DNA of 64,000 bases from the NCBI GenBank assembly GCA_963786675.1, contig CAWAZY010000006.1, positions 124,001 through 188,000 on the forward strand, written 5' to 3'. Shown in pieces: positions 37,836 through 46,894 of this stretch. This stretch comes from JAGVSR01 sp963786675 (GTDB lineage Bacteria > Pseudomonadota > Alphaproteobacteria > Rhizobiales > Hyphomicrobiaceae). The first letter of the stretch is position 1; the number at the start of each line of letters is the position of its first letter. Position numbers and translations under genes: made by a program. The notes beneath the pieces were generated by a model. That model was not told the origin of the DNA and did no database searches. It saw nothing but the letters and a program-made list of their open reading frames with translations.

Positions 37836-38935
37836 GGCGGCGTGACCGGCAGCAGCACAATGTAGCGGCCGGGATGCTTGGTGATGCCGGCCAGCGCGCC
37901 GGCCGCATCGCCCGATCCGAAATAGATGTCGCCGCGCTCCGGTCCGCGAATCGCCGAACCCACGTCCTGCGCGATCATCAGCCGATGAAATCCGCCCGGG
38001 TCACCCGCGTGAGTCAGCGTGGGCGATGAAACGTAGATCGGTGTTCCCAGATCGTGCCAGCGGGTGTCAACCGCCAGGCTGCGTCCTGAGGTCAGCGGAA
38101 TTTCCATGGCACCGAGCGCCGATTTACCTTCCAGCGTGCGAAAGAAAACATACGACCGGTTCTGATGCATGGCGGCGCGGCCGCGTTCGGGATTGGCGCG
38201 CAGCCAGACCTTCAAGGCATCGAGCGACATCTGATCGGCCGGAAATAGACCCGCGTCGATCAGGTAACGCCCCACCGACGTGTAGGGGTGCCCATTCTTG
38301 CCATCGTACGTGATGCGCAGTTCGGTTCCGTCCGCGAAGGCAATAACGCCCGAGCCCTGCACGTGCAGAAAAAAAGCGTCGACCGCATCTTCAAGCCAAA
38401 CCAATTCCAGGCCGCGGCCCGCGAGTGCGCCCGCTTCGATCTCCGCCCGCGTCGCATACGGTTCGTGCCCGCCGCTCGTCGCGCGGGCGTGCGTCAAGCC
38501 TTCGGCCTTGGCGCCCCGTTCGGATTCGGCGACGAGATTGATGAGATCATCCGGCCGCCGCAGGATGGGAATGCCGAAGCGGTCAGAGCGCGTTCGCGCG
38601 CCGGGAATGACGGGCTCGTAGTACCCGGTCAGAAGTCCTTCGCCAGCCGCATGGACGACGCGATGCGGCCGGAACGCCTGTTCGAAAAACGCCCGCGCGG
38701 CGGCCTGCGTAATGACCGATGCCTCCAGGCGGAGTGCATCGTGCGCAGCGTGCAGGAGCGCTGGCGGCGTCGTGGGCTTGTCGCCCGTCGCAGCGCGCTC
38801 GACGAGACGCCGTGCGGCCACCTGGAATGTCGCGAATGCGGCCAGCGCGTCATCGGCTTTCCAACCGGGAAGAGCGTCGAAGCCCACCGGTTCGAAGCGC
38901 ACATCGTCGGCGGACATTTCGGCGCTCACGGTCAT
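37832..38935 (-). CDS. mltA: Membrane-bound lytic murein transglycosylase A (MltA, 3D domain)
   Basis: Lytic transglycosylase cleaving peptidoglycan to 1,6-anhydromuramyl products. The MltA domain is followed by a C-terminal 3D domain with the conserved DVGSAIRGPERGDIYFGSG segment (catalytic Asp). GLLTGYYEPVIPGARTR is also diagnostic. 367 residues. No signal peptide or lipobox is visible at the annotated start, and only 37 bases separate it from the Tim44-like gene upstream, so a longer N-terminus is not available. Confidence 0.92.
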   Translation of the reverse strand: MTVSAEMSADDVRFEPVGFDALPGWKADDALAAFATFQVAARRLVERAATGDKPTTPPALLHAAHDALRLEASVITQAAARAFFEQAFRPHRVVHAAGEGLLTGYYEPVIPGARTRSDRFGIPILRRPDDLINLVAESERGAKAEGLTHARATSGGHEPYATRAEIEAGALAGRGLELVWLEDAVDAFFLHVQGSGVIAFADGTELRITYDGKNGHPYTSVGRYLIDAGLFPADQMSLDALKVWLRANPERGRAAMHQNRSYVFFRTLEGKSALGAMEIPLTSGRSLAVDTRWHDLGTPIYVSSPTLTHAGDPGGFHRLMIAQDVGSAIRGPERGDIYFGSGDAAGALAGITKHPGRYIVLLPVTPP

Positions 38936-38972
38936 GGCTCAAACTGCTGATTTGCGCCGTCTGGGGCTATGC

Positions 38973-39722
38973 CTAGTGAGCGTCCTGCGTCGCGATCAGC
39001 CGCCAGTTGGGATTGGAGCGGGCGCGGGCCGTCGAAATATCTCGGCTGAACGTCCAAATGTCCGTCACGTCCGAAATCCGCGTCGGATCGCCAGAAACGA
39101 TTGTGCCTGCCTTGTCCCGCGTCGCGGTGATCAACTGGCTGACGAAGCGCATGGTGATGGACGCGACACCGCTCTTAACTTCGGCTTCCAGGATATCGGC
39201 CTTGTTGATGCCGACGAAATTCTGCTCGACCCGTTCGCCGCGGCCTTCACGCTCGCTGATCGACGCGGCGAAGCCTTCCAGTACATCGCGGCTCAACAAA
39301 TCGCGCAGCATCTTACGGTTGCCTTCGGCAAACGCCGTGACGATGATTTCGTAGGCTTCCCGGGCTCCTGTGACGAAGCTTTCCGGATCAAATTCGGGAT
39401 CGAGTTTCTGAATTTCCAGCAGTCCATTAGCGATGTCTTCGTCGCCCTTGGCGAACGCACGGACTTTGCTTTCGGTTTCGGCGGCCTGCGCGGCCGCAGT
39501 CGGCGCATCCATGGCCGGTTCGTCGCGGTCGCGGCGCGGGAGTGAGACGACCTTGTCGGAGGAGGCGCCGGCGGCATTGCGCGCTTCGGCCTCGCGGCTG
39601 CGCCGTTCGAGCCGCGCGTCGTCCTCGTCGGTGCGCCGGCCAAGCACGCTGCGCAATTTCAGCACAGCGATGACCGCCACCACCATCGACAGGAGCGTAA
39701 AAAGATCGATCTGGCCTTCCAT
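38973..39722 (-). CDS. timA: Tim44-like membrane-anchored domain protein
   Basis: Alphaproteobacterial Tim44-like protein; the family is related to the mitochondrial import motor subunit and binds membranes. Start at MEGQIDLFTLLS gives 249 residues with one N-terminal span (TLLSMVVAVIAVLKL), a charged linker (residues 30-80), and a C-terminal Tim44 domain ending FSRDISTARARSNPNWRL. It precedes mltA and is divergent from fxsA, the usual place in this group. Confidence 0.9.
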   Translation of the reverse strand: MEGQIDLFTLLSMVVAVIAVLKLRSVLGRRTDEDDARLERRSREAEARNAAGASSDKVVSLPRRDRDEPAMDAPTAAAQAAETESKVRAFAKGDEDIANGLLEIQKLDPEFDPESFVTGAREAYEIIVTAFAEGNRKMLRDLLSRDVLEGFAASISEREGRGERVEQNFVGINKADILEAEVKSGVASITMRFVSQLITATRDKAGTIVSGDPTRISDVTDIWTFSRDISTARARSNPNWRLIATQDAH

Positions 39723-39970
39723 CGGCAGTTTTCCGATTCTGGAGCAAGTAAAGGGGGGCGTACCGGTCATGTAGGGACTGATTGCCGGGAATCACAGACC
39801 TTTATGTCTGGATTGGCAATCTGGACCACCCCGGAGTGCGCCGCACCCGCATTCTCGTTTGATGTTGCAGGCAACCTTAGGCCACAATAGGGGTCAAGCC
39901 AACCGTATCCATCGGCCCGGGCGCCTTCCATGCGCCCCGGGATCGGGGGTGCCGGAGCCTGGAACCCCCA

Positions 39971-40528
39971 ATGCGACTTGCCCTCATCCTGGTCTTTATC
40001 GCCGTTCCCCTGCTGGAACTTGCGATTCTGATCAAAGTCGGAAGTGCCATCGGGTTCTGGCCCACCTTCGCCATCGTCGTTGGAACCGCCCTGATCGGAA
40101 CAACCCTGCTCCGCCAACAGGGCTTTCGGGTCCTTCAGCAGCTCTCTGACGAACTGGCGGCAGGCCGTCCGCCGCTGGCCCCCCTCGCCGACGGGGCCAT
40201 GCTCCTGGTCGCCGGCGCCTTCCTGCTCACCCCGGGGCTGATCACCGATACCCTAGGCTTCCTGTTGCTTATTCCTCCCGTCCGGGCCCTCGTGCGCGCG
40301 GCACTGGCGCGCAAACTTGCCCAGTCGCCCGGTATCTTCGTCGACATCGTGACGGGAAGTTCCGGCCGGGCCGCAGGGCAAGACGACCGCGGTCCGGACG
40401 AACGCGGGCCACAGCGCCGCTCACCCTTCGACAGCGGACCGCCGGGTCGCGGGGGACCCAGCGACGGTCCCGTCATCGAGGGCGAGTTCGAACGCCTGGA
40501 TGAGAAATCCCGGCCACCCCGGCGCTAG
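39971..40528 (+). CDS. fxsA: FxsA family membrane protein
   Basis: Small inner-membrane protein with three to four spans in its first 110 residues (MRLALILVFIAVPLLELAI, then GFWPTFAIVVGTALIG and GAMLLVAGAFLLTPGLITD). GLITDTLGF is the family's recognisable segment. In E. coli FxsA affects phage exclusion when overexpressed. The C-terminal 70 residues are charged, Gly/Arg/Asp-rich and probably disordered. 185 residues; upstream of secB. Confidence 0.88.
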   Translation: MRLALILVFIAVPLLELAILIKVGSAIGFWPTFAIVVGTALIGTTLLRQQGFRVLQQLSDELAAGRPPLAPLADGAMLLVAGAFLLTPGLITDTLGFLLLIPPVRALVRAALARKLAQSPGIFVDIVTGSSGRAAGQDDRGPDERGPQRRSPFDSGPPGRGGPSDGPVIEGEFERLDEKSRPPRR

Positions 40529-40668
40529 TCCTGCGGCCCTGCATCGCGAGGCATCAATTGCAGCGGTGGCGGTCGCATGTTAGCGCTGCCGCGATCGCTA
40601 CGGCCGGGGCTTCCATCCAAGGGGTCCGCCCGTCGCCAATCCCATAGTCACCAACATGAAAGACGGCC

Positions 40669-41163
40669 ATGGCAGACGAAGACAACGCGGGCAAATCTGG
40701 GGGCGCTGCCGAGAGCGAGACGCCTGGAATGCAGATCCAGGTCATTGGCCAGTACATCAAGGATCTCTCGTTCGAAAATCCCAGCATCGGCAAACTCCAG
40801 ATCAAGCAGGGTGAGAACCCCAGCGTCGAATTGGAAGTGAATGTCGATGCGCAGCGCATGACGGGCGACGTCTACGAGAGCGCCATTCTGTTCACGGCGA
40901 CGACGAGCCACTCCGGCGGAAAGATCTATGTGCTGGAACTCGTCTATGCGGGTCTGTTCCGGCTGCAGAACGTGCCGCCGCAGGCACTGGAGCCCTTCAT
41001 GCTGATCAATTGCCCGACGCTGCTGTTCCCGTTCCTGCGCCGCATCGTGGCCGACATCACCCGTGAGGGCGGCTTCCCGCCGCTGTGGCTCGACCCCGTG
41101 GACTTCGGCGCGCTTTTCATGCGCCGCCAGCAGGAATTGGCGAAGACCGCCGAGAAGCAATAG
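40669..41163 (+). CDS. secB: Protein-export chaperone SecB
   Basis: Tetrameric chaperone that keeps preproteins unfolded and delivers them to SecA. The 164-residue protein starts with a low-complexity acidic leader, then QVIGQYIKDLSFENPS, the hallmark SecB start, and AGLFRLQNVP, NCPTLLFPFLRRIV and GGFPPLWLDPVDF. Convergent with dnaQ at 25 bases; alphaproteobacteria commonly have secB beside fxsA, timA and dnaQ. Confidence 0.95.
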   Translation: MADEDNAGKSGGAAESETPGMQIQVIGQYIKDLSFENPSIGKLQIKQGENPSVELEVNVDAQRMTGDVYESAILFTATTSHSGGKIYVLELVYAGLFRLQNVPPQALEPFMLINCPTLLFPFLRRIVADITREGGFPPLWLDPVDFGALFMRRQQELAKTAEKQ

Positions 41164-41188
41164 CGCGCCACATTCTCCGGGCGGGCCC

Positions 41189-41920
41189 TCAGCCTTGATC
41201 GCCGCCGCCCGGGCGGGCCGCGAAATAGCGCCGCCAAAGCGCTTGCGGCCCAAGCTGCTCGGCAAACACCCGATGGGCTTCGGCCTGCGCCGGCGTGACA
41301 CGCGGGGGCAACGGTGTGGGACGCGGTGCCGCCTGATGCGCTTGTCCGCGCGTTCGGGACGCGCGGCCGGCCTGCGCGCCACTTTGCGCCAAACTGAGTG
41401 TGGCCTGCCGTTCGCCGAGCAATTCGACGTACACATCCGCGAGCAGCAACGAGTCCATCAGCGCGCCGTGCTTGGTGCGCTGCGAATTGTCGACCGCATA
41501 GCGTTTGCAGAGCGCGTCAAGACTGTTCGGACCGGCTGGATGCTTGCGGCGCGCGAGGGCCAGCGTATCGACGACACGGCTCATGGCCAGTGCACCGCGG
41601 CCCAACCGCGCCAGCTCCGCATTCAAAAAGCCGATATCGAAGGCCGCGTTGTGGATCACCAGAATGTCGTCGCCGATAAACTCGAGAAACTGATCGGCCA
41701 CGTGGGCAAAGAGCGGCTTGTCCTTCAAGAACTCCGTCGAAATGCCATGCACCGCCTGCGCATCGGCGGGCACGTCCCGCTCGGGATTGACGAACTGATG
41801 GAATTCACGGCCCGTCGGAATGCGATTGTAGAGCTCGATGCAGCCGATCTCGATCAGGCGGTCACCCTTGCCGGGATCGAAGCCGGTCGTTTCCGTATCG
41901 AGCACGATTTCGCGGATCAT
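41189..41920 (-). CDS. dnaQ: DNA polymerase III epsilon subunit (3'-5' exonuclease)
   Basis: Proofreading exonuclease of the replicative polymerase. The start MIREIVLDTETTGF is chosen because the ExoI motif DTETTG begins at once; the upstream in-frame ATG adds seven residues. ExoII is HNAAFDIGFLNAE and ExoIII-epsilon is HGALMDSLLLADVY. 243 residues with a basic, Pro/Gln-rich C-terminus that may bind the alpha subunit. Last gene of the leftward run PPSR-maf-aroE-coaE-dnaQ. Confidence 0.95.
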   Translation of the reverse strand: MIREIVLDTETTGFDPGKGDRLIEIGCIELYNRIPTGREFHQFVNPERDVPADAQAVHGISTEFLKDKPLFAHVADQFLEFIGDDILVIHNAAFDIGFLNAELARLGRGALAMSRVVDTLALARRKHPAGPNSLDALCKRYAVDNSQRTKHGALMDSLLLADVYVELLGERQATLSLAQSGAQAGRASRTRGQAHQAAPRPTPLPPRVTPAQAEAHRVFAEQLGPQALWRRYFAARPGGGDQG

Positions 41921-41963
41921 CGGGTCATCCTTGCTGTGCAACGGTCGCGCACGCCGTCATCCG

Positions 41964-42584
41964 TCACTGGGCCGGCCAATTACGTGTCAAAGCCTTGGGC
42001 TGCCATCCGGGCAACATTGCCAGGATCGCATCCAATTGGCGCCCGCAAGCCTCTGGCGTGCCGTTCGTATCCACAACGAAGTGCGCCCTGCGGCGCTTTT
42101 CGGCATCCGGCACCTGCCGCGCGCTGATCGCCCGCAGTTTGGCTTCGGTCATACCCGGACGCGCCAGAACGCGCGCCCGTTGAACGGCTTCGTCGGCACT
42201 CACCACGATGACGCAATCCACCGCCGCGTCCTGTCCGCCCTCGTAGAGCAGCGGGATATCCAGCACCGCAACGGGTTCGCCGCGCGCCGCGCAAGTCCGC
42301 ACGAACGCCACTTCCTCGCGACGCACGAGCGGATGCACGAGTGCCTCCAACCGCTGAAACCCGTCCGGTGCCTGGGCCAGCGCCGCGCTCAGCCGCTGAC
42401 GGTCGACTCCCTCGGGGCCGGTCGTCCCTGGAAATGCCGCTTCAATTAACGGTGCTGCTTCGCCCGCGTAGAGGTGATGCACCGTCGCGTCGGCATCGAA
42501 CACCGGAATGCCGCGCGCGCGCAAATGGGCGGCGGCGGTCGTCTTTCCCATGCCGATCGACCCCGTGAGACCCACCAGCAGCAT
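41964..42584 (-). CDS. coaE: Dephospho-CoA kinase
   Basis: Last enzyme of CoA synthesis, phosphorylating dephospho-CoA. P-loop GLTGSIGMGKTTAA near the N-terminus, FDADATVHHLY, and DIPLLYEGG are the family features. 206 residues. Its start shares one base with the stop of aroE (TGATG), and dnaQ follows after 43 bases. Confidence 0.95.
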   Translation of the reverse strand: MLLVGLTGSIGMGKTTAAAHLRARGIPVFDADATVHHLYAGEAAPLIEAAFPGTTGPEGVDRQRLSAALAQAPDGFQRLEALVHPLVRREEVAFVRTCAARGEPVAVLDIPLLYEGGQDAAVDCVIVVSADEAVQRARVLARPGMTEAKLRAISARQVPDAEKRRRAHFVVDTNGTPEACGRQLDAILAMLPGWQPKALTRNWPAQ

Positions 42585-43418
42585 CAGCCCGTACCTTCAA
42601 TATCGGCCCGGATGCGCGCGTAAAGTGCATCCGTCACCATGGGGCGGACACCGAACCATTTCTCAAATCCGGGGACGGCCTGATGCAATAGCATGCCAAG
42701 GCCGTCGACCGTGGTGAGACCGGCGGCGCGGGCACGCTTCAGGAACGGCGTCTCGAGCGGCACGTACACGATGTCGCTCACCACCGTTGCTGGATCGCAG
42801 ACCGTGAAATCGATGTCCGGATCGCCCTCACCTTTCATACCCAAGGTGGTCGTGTTGACAATCACCGAGGCTTGACGCGCGCCATGGTTGCGCTGCGCCC
42901 AGTCCAGGACTTTGACGCGCGGTCCAAAGTGCTGAGCCAGGGCTTCGGCGCGGCTCAAGGATCGATTGAACAGACGTACTTCGGTCACGCCGGCCTGCAG
43001 GAAGCCATAGATGATGGCTCGCGCGGCGCCGCCGGCACCCAGGATCGCGACCGGCTTGTCACGGGTCCGCCACCCAGGCGCCCGCACATCGAGATAGGTC
43101 ATATAACCGTAGGCATCGGTATTCGTGGCGCACAGGCGATGATCCTCGATCCATAGGGTATTGGCAGCGCCGATTGACCGCGCGCAATCATCCGTTTCGC
43201 TGGCCAAAGCCAGGGCCGCCTCCTTGTGTGGAACGGTGACGTTGCAGCCGGCGAAGCCGCGCTCCTCCAGGTCACGTAAGAACGACGCGAGATCCTCAGG
43301 ACGCACGGGCTCGCGCGTGTACGACGCCGTCGATGCCGTATTCGGACAGCCAATACCCATGAATGAGCGGCGAGCGCGAATGCGCAATCGGCCAGCCGAT
43401 AACGCAAGCCTTCCTCAT
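42584..43418 (-). CDS. aroE: Shikimate dehydrogenase (frameshifted as read)
   Basis: NADPH-dependent shikimate dehydrogenase of the aromatic amino-acid pathway. The true start is MRKACVIGWPIAHSRSPLIH at 43418, where the shikimate-binding SRSP lies. After SEYGIDGV the frame shifts by one base near 43322 and continues as YTREPVRPEDLASF in the frame that runs to 42584, with NVTVPHKE, GAGGAARAIIYGFL and GLGMLLHQAVPGFE. Total length 835 bases is one above a multiple of three, fitting one extra base. Starts inside the maf stop (ATGA) and ends on coaE. Confidence 0.93.
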
Positions 43419-44035
43419 CCCGCGATCTCCTGACGCCGCCGCAGTTCCTTCAACAGAGGCACCAGCGGCATGCCCAATATCGTGAAATGATCGCCTTCGA
43501 TCTCGTCGAACAAGCGCACGCCGGCACCTTCGATTTGATACCCGCCAACGCATCCGATAACAGCGGGAGCCTGGGCCATGAGATACGTTTCCAGGTCCGC
43601 GTCCGACAGGTCATGCATGGTCAACCGGGCCGTCCGGATGGCATCCCAGACCACCTGACCATTTTCGGCGAGCGCCACCGCCGAGACGAGCGCATGTGTG
43701 GTGCCGCGCAAGCGCAGCAAGGTCTCTTTGACGTCATCGACCGTGGCAGGCTTGTCCAGGAGATCATCGCCCACGCACAGCACCTGATCCGAGCCGATGA
43801 CCAGATCATCCGGACGGGCGCGGCTGACATCGGTCGCCTTGGCCCGGGCCAGCGCCAGTGCGATGGCATTCGGCGACGGCGCGGGCGTTTGGCTGCGCAG
43901 CGTCTCCCGCAGGCCGTCTTCGTCAATGGCGGCAGGCACGATATCGAATATGAGCCCGGCGGCACTCATCATCTCCCGCCGCGCCGCGCTACCGGAGGCA
44001 AGAACCAGCCGCGAGCGGGCCTGTGAAACCGTCAT
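43415..44035 (-). CDS. maf: Maf-like nucleoside triphosphate pyrophosphatase
   Basis: Maf/YceF-family house-cleaning pyrophosphatase hydrolysing modified or canonical dTTP/UTP. The start gives RLVLASGSAARREMM (SxSxxR substrate loop). VIGSDQVL is the catalytic aspartate segment, and GCVGGYQIEGAGVRLF is the third family block. 206 residues. Overlaps PPSR upstream and aroE downstream by 4 bases each, so it is part of one tightly packed operon. Confidence 0.93.
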   Translation of the reverse strand: MTVSQARSRLVLASGSAARREMMSAAGLIFDIVPAAIDEDGLRETLRSQTPAPSPNAIALALARAKATDVSRARPDDLVIGSDQVLCVGDDLLDKPATVDDVKETLLRLRGTTHALVSAVALAENGQVVWDAIRTARLTMHDLSDADLETYLMAQAPAVIGCVGGYQIEGAGVRLFDEIEGDHFTILGMPLVPLLKELRRRQEIAG

Positions 44036-44883
44036 AGTACCTGATCTCCCACGGCCTCGTCCGCGCGGCGGTCATTCATCAGCTGGATAATGGTCGCGGC
44101 CGTCTCTTCGACCGACTTGCGCGTCACATCGATGACGGGCCAGCCATGCTCGGCGCAAATGCGGCGCGAATAGGCGATCTCTTCGGCGATCTGCGTCCGG
44201 TCCGCGTAGGCCTTGATATCCCTGTCCGACATCAGCAGCGCGCGATTGCGGCGCACTTCCGTGATGCGATCGACGCTGGCGACCAGACAGACGACAAATG
44301 CGCTGTGCGGCTGCATCAGGTTATCCGGTAAGGGGATTTCAGGAACGAGCGGCAGGTTCGTGGTCTTGTAGCCGCGCTGCGCGAGATAGATGCTGGTCGG
44401 CGTTTTCGAGGTTCGCGAAATCCCCAAGAGCACGATATCGGCCTTGCTCATATCGTCGGGCAGGCGGCCATCGTCGTGCTGCATGGTGAAATTCAGCGCG
44501 TCGATCCGCTTGAAATACTCGGCATCCAAAACGTGCTGACCGGCGATCGTCGGCGTCTGCGGCGCACCCAGATAGCTTTCGAAGACCTGCATGATCGGCT
44601 GCAGCACGGCGTGCGCGGGAACGTTGAGATCGCGGCAGCGCTTTTCGATCTCGGCCACCAGCTCCTGGTTGACGACGGTATACAACACGATGCCCGGCGC
44701 CTGTTCGATCTCCTGCAGGACCCGCTTCAGTTGCCGCGGCGTCCGCACCAGTGGATGCATATGCTCGATGGGCCGCAGCGTTGCGTATTGCGCGGCCGCG
44801 GCCTTGGCAATCGCGGTCAGGGTTTCACCGGTTGCATCTGATACGAGATGCACATGGTAGTAGCTTGGCGGGCTGTTAGGCAT
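44032..44883 (-). CDS. Pyruvate, phosphate dikinase regulatory protein (PPSR/DUF299)
   Basis: DUF299 bifunctional kinase/pyrophosphorylase that regulates pyruvate phosphate dikinase or PEP synthetase by ADP-dependent phosphorylation. The start MPNSPPSYYHVHLVSDATGET at 44883 is where the family begins; the frame is open to 44985 but that extension lies in the origin-like gap. P-loop GISRTSKTPTS and VPEIPLP are diagnostic. 283 residues. No good Shine-Dalgarno is visible, and the first codons touch a DnaA-box-like word. Faces away from hemE across that gap. Confidence 0.93.
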   Translation of the reverse strand: MPNSPPSYYHVHLVSDATGETLTAIAKAAAAQYATLRPIEHMHPLVRTPRQLKRVLQEIEQAPGIVLYTVVNQELVAEIEKRCRDLNVPAHAVLQPIMQVFESYLGAPQTPTIAGQHVLDAEYFKRIDALNFTMQHDDGRLPDDMSKADIVLLGISRTSKTPTSIYLAQRGYKTTNLPLVPEIPLPDNLMQPHSAFVVCLVASVDRITEVRRNRALLMSDRDIKAYADRTQIAEEIAYSRRICAEHGWPVIDVTRKSVEETAATIIQLMNDRRADEAVGDQVL

Positions 44884-45296
44884 CTGTGGATGACGTCGCG
44901 GGTTATCCAAGGCTGCGGCCGGGACGGAGAAGTTGTCCGCCGCTCCCTGTGGGGCTTTGCTGTCAGATACCCACATTCGCTGCATCAGGGATAGTCCCGG
45001 CAGGTGTCCCGGCGTCCCCGTGGATCAATCCAATGCTCTCATGGCACCCATCGGATTTCCCCAGGATGTGCATTGAAGACTCTCGTCCGTCTCGACCACC
45101 AACACTTTGACTTTTCAGGATAGATGGGACCCTGGTAGACATCAGTCCGTTCCAGCCACAAAATCTGGAGACGCGCGGGTCCACGTTGGGCAAGCGTGGG
45201 ACAACCTGGGGGCCGTTCGGGTATTACCGCAATCCCTAGGCTAAAGAGTCAAAGAAACAAACGTGAAGACTCTCTATCGAGATTGAAGGACACCTT
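44884..45296. other. oriC: Candidate chromosomal origin (oriC) between PPSR and hemE
   Basis: In Caulobacter and Rickettsia the origin lies between hemE and the DUF299 gene, and this 413-base non-coding gap has that same position. Words near DnaA boxes: 44885-44893 reads TCATCCACA on the minus strand (one mismatch to TTATCCACA); 44903-44911 TTATCCAAG (two mismatches); 45019-45027 reads TGATCCACG on the minus strand (one mismatch to the Caulobacter G-box TGATCCACA); 44967-44975 ATACCCACA (two mismatches). GANTC sites at 45078, 45246 and 45268 could be CcrM targets. The hemE-proximal end is AT-richer. Boxes are imperfect, so this remains a candidate. Confidence 0.6.
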
Positions 45297-46370
45297 ATGG
45301 CGCGTTCCGGGGACAAGCCCTCTACGACCGACCGGCGGCTCATGAAAGTGCTCGGCGGTGAAGCACTGACGCCGCCACCGATCTGGCTCATGCGTCAGGC
45401 GGGACGCTATCTTCCCGAGTACCGTGCGACGCGGTCGACCGCCGGCGGATTTTTGAAACTTTGCTATACGCCGGAGCTGGCGGCAGAGGTTACACTGCAG
45501 CCGATTCGACGTTACGGCTTCGACGCCGCCATCTTGTTTTCGGATATTCTCGTCGTTCCCGATGCCCTGGGACAGGACGTCCGTTTTCTCGAAGGCGAAG
45601 GTCCGAAGCTCGATCCCATCCGGTCAGCCGGTGAACTCACACGGCTCAATCCCGAAAGGACGGGCGAGAAATTTTCACTGATCTGCGAGACGGTCTCGCG
45701 GTTGCGGCGGGATCTGCCCGCAGAGACGACGCTGATCGGTTTTTGTGGTGCGCCGTGGACGGTCGCCACCTATGTCGTCGGCGGAGAAGGATCTTCCGAT
45801 CAGGCCGAAGCCCGGCGATTTGCCTATCGCGATCCGAAGGGCTTCCAGCAGCTGATGGACATCCTCGTGGAGACGTCCGTCGATTACCTGGCGCAGCAAA
45901 TCGAGGCCGGCGCCGATACGGTCATGATCTTCGACAGTTGGGCAGGAAATCTGCCGGATCGTGAGTTTGCGGCTTGGGTGACGGCGCCGACGAAGAAGCT
46001 CATTAGCGCCTTGAAGATCCGGCATCCCGACGTGCCTGTCATCGGGTTTCCACGTGGAGCAGGGTCGAACGCGGCGGGATTTGCGCAAGCGACCGGCATC
46101 CGCGCCATCGGCTGCGATACGGCTATGCCGCTCACTGAAATGCGTGCGCTGGCGCAGAAGACGGGCATCGCGGTGCAGGGCAATATCGATCCGCTGTTGC
46201 TGGTTGCTGGCGGCGAGGCCCTGGACCGCCGCATCGATGAAACGCTCCAAGCGCTGCAAGGCCTGCCGCACATCTTCAACCTCGGTCACGGCATCGTGCC
46301 CGATACGCCGCCTGAGAACGTGGCGCGGCTGATGGAGCGTGTCCGGGCGCACGCCGGCGTTCCGGCATGA
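45297..46370 (+). CDS. hemE: Uroporphyrinogen decarboxylase
   Basis: Heme pathway enzyme converting uroporphyrinogen III to coproporphyrinogen III. The 357-residue protein has PPIWLMRQAGRYLPEYRATR near the start, the uroporphyrinogen-binding signature, then GFCGAPWTVATYVVGG and GFPRGAG; GNIDPLLL is near the end. A Shine-Dalgarno aagga precedes ATG 45297. Its stop overlaps hemJ (ATGA), so the two are coupled. Confidence 0.97.
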   Translation: MARSGDKPSTTDRRLMKVLGGEALTPPPIWLMRQAGRYLPEYRATRSTAGGFLKLCYTPELAAEVTLQPIRRYGFDAAILFSDILVVPDALGQDVRFLEGEGPKLDPIRSAGELTRLNPERTGEKFSLICETVSRLRRDLPAETTLIGFCGAPWTVATYVVGGEGSSDQAEARRFAYRDPKGFQQLMDILVETSVDYLAQQIEAGADTVMIFDSWAGNLPDREFAAWVTAPTKKLISALKIRHPDVPVIGFPRGAGSNAAGFAQATGIRAIGCDTAMPLTEMRALAQKTGIAVQGNIDPLLLVAGGEALDRRIDETLQALQGLPHIFNLGHGIVPDTPPENVARLMERVRAHAGVPA

Positions 46371-46894
46371 CGGTGGCGCCTCCCCGGGGGACGCCCGCCA
46401 CACGCGCCGCACTGTCCTTGGTGATCACCGTCGCCATTACGGCGGCGGTGATGTTGGTGTTTGGCGACGCCGCGTATCTCTGGGTCAAGGCCGTGCACGT
46501 CATCGCCATCATTTCGTGGATGGCCGGCATGCTCTATCTGCCGCGGCTTTTCATCTACCACTGCGATGCCGCACCGGGGTCGGCACAGTCTGAAACCTTC
46601 AAGGTGATGGAGCAGCGCCTGCTGAACATCATCATGAACCCGGCGATGGTGATTTCCTGGGCGCTCGGGCTCTGGCTCGCCTGGCAGGGCGGCTTCTTGC
46701 TCACCGGTTGGTTTTTGACCAAACTGGCTTTGGTCCTCGGGCTTTCAGGCGTACACGGATATTTTTCCGCCTCCGTGCGCCGGTTCCGCGAGGATCTGAA
46801 CGACAAGCCGCCGCGTCACTGGCGGATCGTGAATGAAATCCCGACCCTTTTGATGATCGGCATTGTGATCCTGGTGATCGTGAAGCCGTTCTGA
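46367..46894 (+). CDS. hemJ: Protoporphyrinogen IX oxidase HemJ
   Basis: Integral membrane protoporphyrinogen oxidase used by many alphaproteobacteria instead of HemG/HemY. The 175-residue protein has four to five membrane segments and the family's AVHVIAIISWMAGMLYLPRL with the conserved His, and RRFREDLNDKPPRHWRIVNE, given here in part (FREDLND, RHWRIVNE). It starts within the hemE stop codon. Its place between hemE and rho is typical. Confidence 0.93.
   Translation: MTVAPPRGTPATRAALSLVITVAITAAVMLVFGDAAYLWVKAVHVIAIISWMAGMLYLPRLFIYHCDAAPGSAQSETFKVMEQRLLNIIMNPAMVISWALGLWLAWQGGFLLTGWFLTKLALVLGLSGVHGYFSASVRRFREDLNDKPPRHWRIVNEIPTLLMIGIVILVIVKPF

Noticed and set aside
46046..46060. parS-like gtttccacgtggagc inside hemE
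   Set aside because: Contains CACGTG but has an extra C and different flanks; not a 14-bp core match.
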